64,000 nt of DNA from Welwitschia mirabilis (taxonomy: Eukaryota > Gnetophyta > Gnetopsida > Welwitschiales), in the NCBI GenBank assembly GCA_051453625.1, contig JBOZIK010000001.1:197511547-197575546 (forward strand). The letters run 5' to 3'. A model generated the notes under the pieces. The model was not told where the DNA came from and made no database searches. It worked only from the letters and a program-made list of their open reading frames with translations. The position numbers were made by a program, and so were the translations under genes. This document shows, piece by piece, positions 1 through 13,364 of this stretch (position 1 is its first letter; each line of letters begins with the position of its first letter).

Positions 1-2850
1 GGTTCAATAGATAAAGCCTCCATCAAAACAACTTGAAACTCTTTGTTGTCATGATTTGAAGGAATGTTCTTTTTTTTTTTTTGGTACAATAGATAAATAA
101 TTTTTAAGATTTTTGTTTTTTGAAATAGTTTTATAGAGGTTTTTTAATTGGTTATTTTTATTTCTATCTTATGTTTTCCTTAATTATTTTTAAATTGATT
201 ATTTATAAATATTTATAAAAATTTTTATATATTTTTCTTTTAAATTAACTTTTTATTATGTTTAAAATCTCACGACTAGTAAGCAAATTAATTGATTTCT
301 TCTTTGCTCAATGTATATAAAATTTTTCTCTTCATGTCAATTATTATTTTCAAAGATTACATTCTAGCAACGTCTAAGCTTATAGAAAGAAAAACTCTCA
401 ACCTTAAAAATATTAATCTTAAGAAGTGAATCAAAGTAAATGTTTTCTAAAATCTAGTCTTTTTTCAAGTTACAAAATGCTTCTGTATNNNNNNNNNNNN
501 NNNNNNNNNNNNNNNNNNNNNNNNNNNNNNNNNNNNNNNNNNNNNNNNNNNNNNNNNNNNNNNNNNNNNNNNNNNNNNNNNNNNNNNNNNNNNNNNNNNN
601 NNNNNNNNNNNNNNNNNNNNNNNNNNNNNNNNNNNNNNNNNNNNNNNNNNNNNNNNNNNNNNNNNNNNNNNNNNNNNNNNNNNNNNNNNNNNNNNNNNNN
701 NNNNNNNNNNNNNNNNNNNNNNNNNNNNNNNNNNNNNNNNNNNNNNNNNNNNNNNNNNNNNNNNNNNNNNNNNNNNNNNNNNNNNNNNNNNNNNNNNNNN
801 NNNNNNNNNNNNNNNNNNNNNNNNNNNNNNNNNNNNNNNNNNNNNNNNNNNNNNNNNNNNNNNNNNNNNNNNNNNNNNNNNNNNNNNNNNNNNNNNNNNN
901 NNNNNNNNNNNNNNNNNNNNNNNNNNNNNNNNNNNNNNNNNNNNNNNNNNNNNNNNNNNNNNNNNNNNNNNNNNNNNNNNNNNNNNNNNNNNNNNNNNNN
1001 NNNNNNNNNNNNNNNNNNNNNNNNNNNNNNNNNNNNNNNNNNNNNNNNNNNNNNNNNNNNNNNNNNNNNNNNNNNNNNNNNNNNNNNNNNNNNNNNNCAA
1101 AATGCTTCTGTATTTCCCTTGTTTTGTATTTGTTCTTGTCTCTGAGTTCTTCACTTTTTTTTCATTTCTTTAATTTTCCAAACTTTTTTGAGCTGAAAAT
1201 GGAAATAGGATACAAATTAGATTGAACAATTACAAATCAACTATGGAGTTTTTTCTATTTGTGTAAATGTAAAGATATTAGAAATGCTTAGCAAAGAAAC
1301 TCATTCTACCACTCTTTTGGTTCTGTGGAGTAGTAAGGTTTCTTCACTATAAATGAATGTTAAAGTGTAGAAGGACTACCCCATAATAAATTATAACATA
1401 TAAGTTCAATTTCAATAATTCCTCATATAAGTTCAATTTCAATAATTCGTAAGGACAAAATGTATCCCATGTAGTCATTATCGGGGTTGTAGGATTTAGT
1501 TGAGCATTTCATGGTGTTTGTCTAGTGGAAAGAGGGATAATGTAAGATCATTGCACTTATTTTTTAAAGATTTATAATATAAGTTTAATTTATTGCATGT
1601 TGTTTTTTATGAGGAAAAAAAGATTGTAGTGGTGAATAGAATGGAAGTAAAAAGAGCAAAATAAGAAAAAAGAAATAATATGGTTGGCAAAAGAGGGTAT
1701 GTGGGTGATTACTTAAAAAAGTTTAATGACTTTTGTCTACTATTACATAATACATGGTTAACAACATGTTTTTCCACTTTATGCATTGATTTCACAAGAA
1801 TTTCTTGCATCATTGCATTAATCTTACTATCATATGAAAGGCATTAAAGTAGGTTACTAAGAGAAGGCATTTTATTACAAATAAAAGAATGTTTTAAGTT
1901 CTTAGAATCATTTAAAAGTGATGGATATCTAAGAAAACCAAGATCAAAATGTTAAAATAAAGTAACATCTATATGAAAGGGAAATGTTAGAGGTCACAGT
2001 GGGAAACGACAAGTGACACTTTTGATGGTAATGGTGGTAGGTGAATATTAATTCTATTATCTTATTACTAATGATGATGGTGATGGAGATATAAATTTTT
2101 TTTACAAGATTAGGGTTTAACTTATAATGATGAATTTTATCTTAATAACTAGTAAAGATGCTAAAGGATAATAATGAATTTTGAAGATTTAGAGATAAAA
2201 ATAATTTTCTTTTAGAGATGGAAGAAAAAAGTTTAATCTATGATAAGCATTCTTTCATTTTTAATAACATTTCTTTAGTATTTATTATTAAATGTTGAGG
2301 GAGTGCATTAGTTAAGTATGTTTTATTATTGAATTATATGGAAGGGTAAATTGTTTTTAGTCCCTCTCTTCTTTTTTTCTTTTTCTTTTTTTTTTTGAGA
2401 AGTGATTTTCACATAAAATGTATTCTTATAAACAAAGTATTAAATTTATGAAATAAAAAGAAAGGTAGTTTGAAAAAAGTAAATTATGACATAAATTATT
2501 GATTTTGTTTTAAAATGACATAATCTTGTACTATTTATTTGACTTGTGAGTAAAGTCAGTTTTGAAATGCATCTCATCCATGAAAAAATAAAGGAAAAAA
2601 AAGGGAATGTTCACTCTACTTTAAATAGACTAATAGCATTTTACGTTAATTTTACTTAAGGTTTTAATATAAGCATCAGAATTTCAAAGGATTCTCGAGT
2701 GGGCATAATGGCACCTATAGAGCTCATATAAGTGTGTCTTCCATATGCGCTTTCAGTTTTTATGGATCTTCTATGTGTGGTGACTCTTAATTTCACTTTT
2801 CGAGGTAACTTTCTAAGGTGGGCTTTATGGAAGTAGCTTTAGCAGGTAGG
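1..2850. other. AT-rich non-coding stretch with an assembly gap
   Basis: No gene is recognisable here. The sequence is AT-rich with homopolymer T runs near 68-81 and 2360-2397. Positions 489-1097 are N, and the short sequence just left of the gap (aaaatgcttctgtat) recurs just right of it. Apparent reading frames in this part are created by reading through N. Confidence 0.7.
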
Positions 2851-2906
2851 GTAAAGAGTTGACATGTCTTCTATGTACTACTCTATGTCATAGGATTTTT
2901 GATAAT

Positions 2907-3330
2907 GCCATTACTATAAAAATCGGTAAGGATGCAGTAGTAACACTTAGATCTCATTCTAGTTTTCCTATCCTAGAGGGGAGATTTTTTAATCAACACC
3001 TCATGAACCTCAAAAACCCAATAGGACAGTGTTATAACCACATTTTGTAAGCTTTAATTAATAGGGTTTCTAAACTATGTAAAACACTTTGATATTAATT
3101 TTAATAAAAATCTCNNNNNNNNNNNNNNNNNNNNNNNNNNNNNNNNNNNNNNNNNNNNNNNNNNNNNNNNNNNNNNNNNNNNNNNNNNNNNNNNNNNNNN
3201 NNNNNNNNNNNNNNGCCATTACTATAAAAATCGGTAAGGATGCAGTAGTAACACTTATATCTCATTCTAGTTTTCCTATCCTAGACAGGAGATTTTTTAA
3301 TCAACGCCTCATGAACCTCAAAAACCCAAT
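2907..3330 (+). repeat. Near-identical ~115-bp segment on both sides of a 100-N gap
   Basis: The segment starting gccattactataaaaatcgg at about 2907 recurs at 3215, immediately after the gap 3115-3214, with only a few base differences. Both copies can be read as the same short peptide (KIGKDAVVTL), probably the leading part of LINE A. A gap of exactly 100 N suggests unknown length. The copies may be unmerged contig ends or alleles rather than a true tandem duplication. Confidence 0.7.
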
Positions 3331-3366
3331 AAGATAGGCTATAGTGGATTTAAGATATCCAAGGTA

Positions 3367-4140
3367 GTGGAACCATTTGTTTTAGAGGGGAGTTCTAGTT
3401 GGATTTTGTTTTCAATGGTGACAAAATCTTCTATTACCAAAACTTATGTGGCACCTCTACAGAGAAGTAAGCCCCACAACTTCCCTTACTTGGATTTTGG
3501 CTTTAGACATGAAGAAGAGATCATCCATGCTAGGATTCTTGAAAACTATTTTAGACATTTAGAGGCTTATTCTAAGATTAGCCTCATTAGGAAGTTTCAA
3601 TCGTTAAAAGGACTTTCATTTATCAAGAAAGTTGGGATTTGATGTGATCAAAAGTTTTCAATAAATTACGAGGTAATCCCCATCATAGATGATCTATTAC
3701 ATTTCATTTTTAATATGAAAGAAGATATGAATAAGGTATTAGTAGGTGTCCCTTATTTCTTTCATACAAGAGGGTTAGACCTTACTAAGTGATGTCCTTT
3801 TATTCTGGAAATACCTAATATTTTTCATAAGATACTATTTTGAATTTGCATTTCTAATCTACATCTAGAGATTTAACCTCTCAATTTCTTCAAATAACTA
3901 TAAATTATGTTAGATGAGTTCATTAAATTGGATAAAAAGATAGATCACATGAGTAGAATGGTGACAGTAAGAATCTATTCTTATGTGAAGCTAGACAACT
4001 TCAAAGCTAGTAGAATAATATTAGATATATTATGAAGAGAATTAACCTTTAACCTAAAGATAGAAAATATTTTGTTATAGAATGCAAAATGTGTAGAAAA
4101 TGAACATGCAAAAGGCAAATGCAAAAAATAGGGAAAAAAA
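3367..4140 (+). pseudogene. LINE A ORF1 remnant (DUF4283-like plus knuckle region)
   Basis: This is a degraded nucleic-acid-binding ORF1 of a plant L1-type LINE. Reading + with stops ignored gives a DUF4283-like order: a block ending RKFQSLKGL, then LVGVPYFFHTRGLDL followed by a Trp-to-stop position, then a basic region with a remnant Cys motif near 4085-4130. ORF1 proteins of this family coat the LINE RNA. An open stretch of 91 codons starts at 3367, but several stops follow, so no functional protein is expected. It lies upstream of the endonuclease/RT remnants on the same strand, the normal LINE order. Family assignment is by motif order only. Confidence 0.55.
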
Positions 4141-4859
4141 TAATTGACAAAAAAAAAATAATAAAGAAGCTAATTTCAACATTAAGTAATGGGCCTATTA
4201 CAAATGCACATGAATTCAATATATTATTAGAGGAGTAAGTAGATCCATTAGAAGAGAAGGATTTATGTTTAGCAAAATCACAAGAATCAACAAAACATGA
4301 GGCCTATTAAATAGAGTATAATCCCAAGGTATCAGAGGTAATAAAACCTCAGATTCCACAAATGGAGGAATGAGAAAATGATTCAAATCAAAAAGGGTAA
4401 TAAACAGCAATGGAGAAGTGCATCATGAATATACCTATAGCTAGTAAGAATGGTAAAATGGGATAGTTAGATAAGAAGATTTGAATAAATATGTAAAAGA
4501 GCAAAATGAAAAAAAAAAAACAAAGGAGGATATCTAAGATGGTAAGCAATATCAACTTTATTTCTAAATGATAGTTTCTTAGAACTATAGAGGTCTTGGA
4601 AATGGATAAAAAATTAAGACTCTTTTACTTTACTAGCTAAAGTTTACCATTTTTATGCAAAATATGCCTAGCCATTTGTTTTGGTTCCTACTATTGGTTC
4701 AAAAGGGGGTTCTTTAGAAACATGGTAAGATAAAACATAATTAACAAGATTAGTTTTCATCTTACTGTGGATTGGATTTGTAATGACACACCAATTTTTA
4801 TGGGCTATAAGATATAAATTAAATAATTTAATGTCATATTCAAATAGTTTTTCACTCTC

Positions 4860-5229
4860 TAGATATTATTATGGGAGGTTTCAACCAAGCTCTTCATATG
4901 CATGAAAGTTGAATAACTTTCCTAATCCTTCTATTGATATTTTTGGAAACTTCATTAATAGCTATGGGTATAAGAATCTTCATCTTCATAAATCTACCTA
5001 CACTTGGAATAACCTCAGGGAGGGTTCTAATTTGATCATGTCTAAAATAGATATATGTCTTATCAAAGATTTGTTTACTCATTTCTTTATTAGAGAAAAA
5101 GCTAGGTTTTTCTCGGGTTACTATCCTATAGTATTAACTTTGAATTATCTCCAGAGAAAAAGCCTTTTCAAGTTTGAACATTCTTGGTTAGGAGACCTCT
5201 ACGTTTATGATCTCCTCGTGTATATTTAG
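4860..5229 (+). pseudogene. LINE A endonuclease (APE-type) remnant
   Basis: This encodes part of the apurinic-like endonuclease domain that nicks target DNA for LINE integration. Visible motifs in order are IIMGGFNQAL near 4868 (the family's GDFN block with Asp lost), YTWNNLREGSN near 5000 (the TWsN block), SKIDICLI near 5040 (the KLDR block), and SGYYPIVL at 5116-5139 (the SDHyPI block, with catalytic Asp-His replaced). Loss of the D and H residues and an in-frame stop at about 4909 show it is inactive. It sits between ORF1 and RT of LINE A on the same strand. Confidence 0.75.
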
Positions 5230-5689
5230 ATGTTAACACTCAAAGGTACCTTCTCTTATAAATTATTTTAAAATCTGAAATTTCTAAGACATCAAATTAA
5301 TCATTTGAAAAAAATATTCTTAATGATTTCTTCAAGAATGTCAAATCCTAGTTCCTAGAAGAGCTGAATAGCATATAGGAGCAAAATGAATCCTCCAATA
5401 CTTTCACTAGTTATGATACATACCTTATTGCCAAGTTCATGACATCTTATCTGAAGAATAATCTTATTGAAAATAACATTTAGAAATTTAGTGGATTAAG
5501 AAAGAAGATCTAATACTAAATTCTTTTTCAAAATGGTGAACAAGCACAAACAGTAGAACTACATATAGCAAAGCATGTCTAAAATGCACTATAAAAGTAA
5601 TTAGAAAATTAAAAATTCATTTATTACATATTTCTAAGACTTTTTTATAGAAAAATAGGTTGATTTCAAGTAGGTTTGATAGACCTCCC

Positions 5690-6420
5690 ATCTCTAAGGA
5701 TCACTTTAGCTTTCTTAGTCAAAGAATCATAGAAGAAGAAATTAGAGACATTACTAACTCTATGCAGAAGAATCATGCTCTAATATATATGAGTTTATAG
5801 TATATTTTTATCAAAAGTATTGGGATGTCATTAAATTAGATGTTTGTGTGGCAATTCTAAAAACTTTTAATAAAGGTACTTTCTAGAGGCCATTTAAGAA
5901 TACTCTTACTACTCTTATTTCCAAGTGAAAAGATGCCGATAATTTACATCATTATAAGCCTATCAATTTATGTAATGTATTTTATAAAATCTATACTAAA
6001 CTCATAGCTTAGTGGNNNNNNNNNNNNNNNNNNNNNNNNNNNNNNNNNNNNNNNNNNNNNNNNNNNNNNNNNNNNNNNNNNNNNNNNNNNNNNNNNNNNN
6101 NNNNNNNNNNNNNNNCCTATCAATTTATGTAATGTATTTTATAAAATCTATACTAAACTCATGGCTTAGTGGTTAAAAGCATTGCTTCCTAATTTACTTT
6201 TATCCTCTCAATTAGGATTCATCTCAAGAAGGATTATTTATGATAACATCATTCTGGCTAATGAAATTATCCACTTACATCCCAATAAGAAGAAACCAAT
6301 AATGTTTCTTAAGCTTGATATTGTTAAAGCCTTTGACATAGTGCAATGGGGGATGGTAGATTTTGTATTACAAAAGCATTATTTCCTTGCCCCACTCAAA
6401 TACATGATTAGATTTTGAAC
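5690..6420 (+). pseudogene. LINE A reverse transcriptase, N-terminal part
   Basis: This is a degraded L1-type RT. The sequence before gap 6016-6115 reads as the PISLCNVIYK block (here KPINLCNVFYKIYTKL), and the same block is repeated after the gap. Then follow LLSSQLGFISRR, DNIILANEIIH and KLDIVKAFD-IVQW, matching the LINE RT blocks that bind template and carry the first catalytic Asp (in KLDI). The longest clean frame is 6182-6418. The catalytic FADD block downstream is no longer readable. The protein would copy LINE RNA at the nicked target, but this copy is dead. Confidence 0.85.
6016..6115. other. Assembly gap, 100 N, flanks duplicated
   Basis: A gap of exactly 100 N. About 55 bases left of the gap, beginning cctatcaatttatgtaatg, are repeated immediately right of it with one change. 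The gap therefore interrupts a single RT sequence and probably hides little or no real DNA. Confidence 0.9.
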
Positions 6421-6949
6421 CTTTGTGCCCACCTTCTTAGTCATGATTCATGAAGGACAATCTAGTTATTTTCATGATAATAGCACCCTCTGTTAAACAA
6501 ATCCTTTTTCTTCTTATCTTTTTATCCTAATCATGGATTTGCTTACCAAATTTATTATTTAGCAAAAAATTTTAGTTACAAAACTAGCTCCTGAGTTTTT
6601 AATTATTTAGTTTGCTAATTATGTGTTGTTATGCATAGATTTCAGTCTCTTAATGGATTGCTAAATTCACAATATTTTAAAGGATTTTAGGGAATTTTTA
6701 GGTATAGAGATTAATTGACAGAAGTTTAAGATGTTTATGTTAAACATGCCTGAGTAAACAAAATCAAATATTTTAAATATTTTTCAATGTCCTAAGGGAA
6801 TTTTCCTCATGTTTATTTAGATCTTCCTTTGGATATGGTAAAATAAGTTTCTTTCTAGCATAGGCAAAATCCTCTTAGTAAAACCTTATTTAGTAAGCAT
6901 GACTATTTACCCTATAAGTTGATTTCCTACTTTTAACAAATTCACTAAT

Positions 6950-7523
6950 ATCATTGACAATATGATTAAAGACCTCATTTGGTCAAATGGGAAATCCCAC
7001 AAAAGGCTTCATCTCATAAATTATGAATAAATTTCTGGCCAAAGAAAGCTAGGGATCTTGGTATAAGAAAAATTGCAGACATAAGAAAATGTATTCTTAT
7101 CAAAGATTATTGTGGATACCAATCTAAAAATAATATTTTGTGGGTTAAATTTTTAAAGAAAATTATAGAGATAAAGAGAGATGTTCCATTTTTTAGATGC
7201 AAATGATTCAGCTCACTAGAGAGATATGGCCTCCAAATTTTAAGGATTAGACATTCCTAATTCAAATGTTGAGATAAGTATTTCTAAGATGCATCAGAAT
7301 CTATTTGAATTTCATAATAGACTAAAAGAGTTATGGAAGCTCAAAATCCCAAAAAAAATCAAGATGTTCTAGTGGTATATGGTAAAAGGATCTATGTCAA
7401 TAACAAACAAGAAAATAGATCAAGATTATCCAGCATGTTATGAGAATAATGAGACATATCATTTTTTCATCCAATGTTCTTTTGTAAAATATCTTTAGGT
7501 CTCTCTTAAAGCTTCTCCCCTCA
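6950..7523 (+). pseudogene. LINE A ORF2 C-terminal region (left part, split by LTR element)
   Basis: Translation on + gives DLIWSNGKSHKRLHL near 6970, matching the post-RT FW-x-K-x-H-L-V block of plant L1 ORF2, followed by a KLGIL stretch. At 7320-7500 it reads LWKLKIPKKIKMF then YHFFIQCSF, the zf-RVT block (W-x-lkiPpKik and E-x-x-x-HlF-x-C). Several TAG/TGA stops sit where Trp is expected. The sequence breaks at 7523 where a TG...CA retrotransposon begins, and its continuation lies at 14727. Confidence 0.75.
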
Positions 7524-9413
7524 TGTTAACATGTCAAAATTAATAGTTATATCAAGTGTTTTATGCTAATTTATTATAAATAAATACATTAATTTAATTG
7601 TTTTAATCATAAAGTATGTCTTTTATTATTTTTAATACAAAACTTAATTTTATGATTTTCTTCTTAATAATTGTAGATCTTTAGCCACATTTTGGAATAA
7701 ATGATGGAAGATGGACACAATTCTGCATAAAGCAACAGTGGTGATAGACACATAGGGTAATAAAATGTAGTAGTAGCATCAAAAGGCATGTGGCAAAAAC
7801 ATGTGGAGGTGGCACTAGAAACATGCGATGATAGCACTCCAAATGCCACATGTTAAACTCATCATGACGAAGATTCTATGTAATGCTACATGATAATCTC
7901 TATAAATTAAACAAGATAATCTTTACTAAAAGCTAAATGACAAAGATTATAGCTACTACTATAAGATAAAATCTTATCTACCTAATGCTATATGATAGCC
8001 TTCATCAAATGCTACAAAATAAATCTTATCTACCTAATGCTAAATGATGAAGATTCTACCTAATGTTATAGGATGGGTCCACTCACCATACCTACCACTA
8101 TAAACCAAAGAATCCCAATTACTTTAATCCTACCCTTTCCTATAAATGGCCTTATACCTCTATTTCTAAACATCTTTNNNNNNNNNNNNNNNNNNNNNNN
8201 NNNNNNNNNNNNNNNNNNNNNNNNNNNNNNNNNNNNNNNNNNNNNNNNNNNNNNNNNNNNNNNNNNNNNNNNNNNNNNNNNNNNNNNNNNNNNNNNNNNN
8301 NNNNNNNNNNNNNNNNNNNNNNNNNNNNNNNNNNNNNNNNNNNNNNNNNNNNNNNNNNNNNNNNNNNNNNNNNNNNNNNNNNNNNNNNNNNNNNNNNNNN
8401 NNNNNNNNNNNNNNNNNNNNNNNNNNNNNNNNNNNNNNNNNNNNNNNNNNNNNNNNNNNNNNNNNNNNNNNNNNNNNNNNNNNNNNNNNNNNNNNNNNNN
8501 NNNNNNNNNNNNNNNNNNNNNNNNNNNNNNNNNNNNNNNNNNNNNNNNNNNNNNNNNNNNNNNNNNNNNNNNNNNNNNNNNNNNNNNNNNNNNNNNNNNN
8601 NNNNNNNNNNNNNNNNNNNNNNNNNNNNNNNNNNNNNCAAAGGATCCCAATCACCTTCATCCTACCCTTTCCTATAAAGGGCCTTATACCTCTATTTCTA
8701 AACATATTTTGTTTTGGAAAGAAATAAAACCCTTAGAGTGTCAAGTTGACATGGCCTTCTTGGTACTTTCTTTGGGAGTGAGCTTGCTCTAGTAATGGCT
8801 TAAAAAGTTCTTACTTACTTTCTCCTTCCTTTGATGAAATGTGTGTTTTTGATTTAGTACAAGTAGTTATTATCTTTTGATTTCAAGTTGCAAATAACTT
8901 TGTAATTGTAGTTCTTAAGTAACAACTACATTGTCAAGTTATATTATTATCTGAATGAATTTCTTAGTTAGTTGATTTAAGTCTATTTATTTGATGGATC
9001 TTAAGTGCTTTAAGTCCTTACTTTTCATTCTTATTTAAGGACTATGAAGGACTAAGTAACTATTGAATTCACAAATTCTCATATGATGAATGACAATATG
9101 TCATCATAAACTGAGCCATAACTACTTGATAGTTTAAGTATGTTATAGGAATTTGCAAGATATATTTGGATTGAAGAAGTGCTAGAGGACAAGGGAATTC
9201 TTGAAGCTTATTAATCTTCTCGCCCTTCCAAATAAAGTTTTAATAACATTCTTAACCTCTCACTTTTCTCACTTTTCTCATTTCACTAATTGTAGCTTTA
9301 AGATGAGCAGAAACTTATGTAATCCCTATTAAGATACTACAATTATTCTTATGAAACAATAATACAAGGTCCTTACCTAGATTAATTTGATTTAATTAAA
9401 CTACACATGAACA
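7524..9413 (+). repeat. Left LTR (contains gap 8178-8637)
   Basis: It begins TGTTAACATG and ends CACATGAACA. Positions 8178-8637 are N, and about 71 bases before the gap are repeated after it. Outside the gap and this duplicate, the two halves (654 and ~704 bp) match the right LTR (652 and 710 bp) with no missing sequence. The true LTR length is thus about 1.36 kb. Confidence 0.85.
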
Positions 9414-10959
9414 TATTATTGACACTATTGTTAGGGATAATGACATATTATCTTCTTAGGAGAAGTACAACTTTACTTTCTTGCAATTTTTTTAGTTTAG
9501 TTTTTATTTTTTTAGTGGTTGATATTAATCATTTTCTAGTGAATTTGAAGTGGTTCTTTTCTTTTTCTTTTGAGTGTTAAGTTCATTTCTCTTTCTTTCA
9601 AGTGGGGAGTACTAGTCCAGTGATACCTAAACTAGTCCTTTTCAAAGTTTTATTTGGTTTTTCATTTTAATTTAAAACTTATTTTCATATCAAATAAATT
9701 ATGTTATACGTCTAATGAATTTTCTATAAGTTGCAATCAAATCAAGGATAGGAAAACATAGAAAACTAACATAGAACTTAATTTTTTCTTTTTTATGGTA
9801 TTTTCTTTTTGTTTTCTGCCATTTTTGTTTTTTGTGGTTAGCTTCTACTTTTTGTATTGTATTTTAGTTTTGCTATTAAAACTATAAAAAGAAAAAAAAT
9901 TATTTTAGGGTTTTCCGTAAGTGTCATTTCATCTTATTTACCTACCACTTTATTTTTTGCTAATCATTTTATGTGCAATGTGAAACATTTTGTATAACCC
10001 TGAAGGTAACCTTACTTTTCCTTAATCTATTTTTCTTCAAACAATTGGTACTGCTATCCATTTTGCTTGGAATCGTCTCAAACTTCGCATGTACTCTCTT
10101 TTGGACCTTCTAAAAATTTTCTGGTATTAGGCCTTATCTAAAACCTCAAATAGTCATGAAAACATAATCCTTTAATCAATTTCATAAACCATCTTCTGAA
10201 ACTAGGCATGAGTTGGGCATGTAATTCCTTTGGTAGAATGTACAAAATACTATTTGAACCCTAATCTATCTATGGAAACTATGAAAATCCCTAAAACTCA
10301 CCTAATAATTTTCAACCAAAATAGAATGTAGGATATTATATTTAGCCTAAGGAAACTTTAGAGGACTACCATTAACGTAATAATAATCCTTACCATTTTA
10401 AACCTTGAGATCCTTTCGACCTAGTAAAATCTTTAGATACTATCTTCAAAGCTTAGAACCCCATCCACATATAGATTAATTTCTTTATAACCTTGAGTTT
10501 AAAAACCCTTATTTTGAATAAAAATAATTTGATCCCATGCCTTCAAGCATATGTTGTAACTGGTATTCCTTATTACCTTATCAATTTTCTTCATTCTTTC
10601 ATCCTTACCCATCTGACCAATAACAATCTTGTTCATTTACCTGTTGGAGGAATCATTAAGAAACTTCATGGACATCCAAGCTTAGATTAACCATGATCAA
10701 ACCCAAACTAAACTTGACCATGAAATAAATCTAAGTAATATTTCTTCTCCTTAAGTATTCTTGAACAGATTGTCCAAATCCACACCTAAATTCTCCAATA
10801 AACTCTTTATTCTTTGAACCATAGTAAACCTGATAATCAACCTAAGCTTAATCAATAAGAAGATAAAAAACTTCCTACATTACACAAACCTAATCCTAGA
10901 AATCTTGAAAATCTTAAAAAAAATTAGTGATAATGAGCCAATAATAAGGAAGAAATTAA

Positions 10960-11724
10960 TGAGAAAAACCATGAGGACCTTGAGTTTAAAAATACCTTAG
11001 AAAATGATTTATTATTAGCAAAAAGCCTATACTTTAGAGAATTATTAAACATATTAGAGGATGGAAAATTATTAGAAGATGAAAAATCATTTAAGGAGGG
11101 CTATACCTTTTAGAGTTACATAATAGAGGATGCATTAATAAGTAATATAAATGAAAATTGCAACATCAAAGAAGAATCTATCTTTAACTTATAACCATCA
11201 TTACTCAAGTAAATACATAAAGAGAAATCCCCTTACAATCTTAACACAAAAGTGAACATTAGTAAAGAGTCCATACATGATCCATCCTATAAAAAACTCT
11301 TTGGCTTTTGCTGAACAACTTCATGAACTAACTATCTCATATTTATATTTTTCTTCTAAAGCTCAATGAAGAAGATAAACCCTATTTAGTATTAAAACAA
11401 TCTTTTGATAATTTTTTTAATGAACATTCAGCTTCTCCAATGGTTTCCAACTCATTTTTATCTTCATCTGAAGATGATGTCTTGCATGAGTTGTTAAATA
11501 AATATGAACAAGCTAAATCATGGACTATTTATGATTTTAAATGTAAAAACGTTTTTGCTTGTACTAATGTTCTTTCTAATTTCATAAACTCTTGTATAAA
11601 AATCTACATGAATTCTTCCCTAATTCAAAATGCTTTTCAAAATTTTAAATCATTCATCTTCACCTCCATACTTTTGAGCCACTTTTCACGCACCACCTTG
11701 GAAAATACCTTTCAAAATTTTTAG
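10960..11724 (+). pseudogene. Decayed internal ORF of the 7.5-14.7 kb LTR element, product unknown
   Basis: Read on +, this stretch gives an acidic, Leu/Glu/Asn-rich polypeptide with scattered stops. A clear first part (LENDLLLAKSLYF, LNILEDGKLLEDEK) near 10985-11100 and an open 94-codon part at 11440-11724 (SSSEDDVLHELLNKYEQ) look coding-derived. It has no catalytic or zinc-knuckle motif. From its position inside the element it may be a gag remnant, but no family could be named. Further short open stretches at 10493-10690 and 11786-11983 are not convincing. Confidence 0.35.
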
Positions 11725-13202
11725 TTTTATTGCATGCCTTTAGATTAGAATTTAAATTATATTTTTAGTTTAGATTAAAATTAGAATGAAAAAATATAAA
11801 ACTTTAAAAATACTTTTGCTTGATGGTCTCTTTCACCTAAATCCACCTAATAACTATCTAAAACCTCCCAAGTACTACTACCTATACAATTTTTACATTA
11901 AACCCTTTAACTTAGGGAATTCCAAATTCCACCCCTATCATAGAATAAACAATCATTACATCAAACACTATGATTCATTCTAGTCATTTACTTATGAATT
12001 CATGAGACTTACAAACCCTAATTAATGGCCTTTGATAAAAATTAATAATGAGTGATCTTACTATCATTTTAAGTAATGGTTATAATTAGATACACTTATA
12101 GGTTTTTAAGGAAAATTTATGCTTATCTTTAGTTTGACTGTTGAAGTCGCATTTGTTTAACTTCTTTGATTTTGGTAAAACTGAATGAAAAAGGTAAAAT
12201 ATACTTTCATATTATGTTTCTTATATTTAAAGATTTTGATGGAAACAAGATTTTTCTTGATTAGGATAATGAGCTAATGACACCTATTATGTGCATAAAA
12301 GATGAATACGAGAAGAAGGGGGAAAAGAAAAATAATATTTCTTCTCCAAAATCACTTCTCATTAATCACTTAACTAAGTTTAGTTAACTACATTAAGGCT
12401 ATAGATGATCACTGGCAATGTAACTCTAATGATCTATTTACGACATAATCAAGCTAATTTCTTCACAAAACAACATGCTTAACAATGTTAGAAGAAAATG
12501 GCATAATACTAGATGTTTAATGTGATTCAAATGCTTAAGACAAAGAACATATATGCTTGTAGAGAAGGAAAATAAAGGAAAGAAAAAGGTGGTAATTAGA
12601 GGGCTTTTGAGTTGTATTAATATTTAAGATTTGTTATGATTTCTTAAACTCTTATAAGTTATTTGGTTAATACTATGCTTGTATAATATCGAGATCCATT
12701 AGATTAGAAAATATACTAAATGATGTTAACTTATATAAGTTATCTTCCTTACTAATTGACTGTGTGGTTGAGTTATTTGTCATGTTTTTATCTTTCATCT
12801 CGATCACCCATTTCACTTCATCCCTATTTTACGAGAAATAACATCATAAGGCATAAACTATTTTTATGGATCAACTTGTCACTTAGCAAATTTTTAAGGA
12901 AGAAATAAAAGGCAATCATTAGATAATTTTTAGTTTTCTACCTTATAGCTTACTTGCATTGCTTTGTAATTTTTAAAATTATATTAATACTTTCTATCAT
13001 AAAACTTTAAGGACAAAGTTCAGTTTTGGTTAGGGGGTATGATGTTCATATGGCATCCACTTTTTTTTAAGAAATATTTTTAATTTTAATAACTTATTTT
13101 CAAATTTTAGTGATAAATTTTCTAAAAAGGTATATCTCTTTTTACACTTAAATACTTTTCTTTAGACAAGTTTTTCAAGTTCATCATTTTGTTATCAATT
13201 TT

Positions 13203-13302
13203 NNNNNNNNNNNNNNNNNNNNNNNNNNNNNNNNNNNNNNNNNNNNNNNNNNNNNNNNNNNNNNNNNNNNNNNNNNNNNNNNNNNNNNNNNNNNNNNNNN
13301 NN
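13203..13302. other. Assembly gap, 100 N, flanks duplicated
   Basis: aagttcatcatttYgttatc occurs both immediately before and immediately after the gap. It lies just upstream of the right LTR. Confidence 0.9.
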
Positions 13303-13364
13303 AAGTTCATCATTTCGTTATCAATTTTTTACAAAGAGTCTAGTAAAAGTTTGATTAGAAGGTG

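Noticed and set aside
426-1145. Long open frames across runs of N (also at 8073-8792, 20783-21703, 36429-37315)
   Set aside because: They are open only because N codons are not stops; the real bases on each side are a few codons long.
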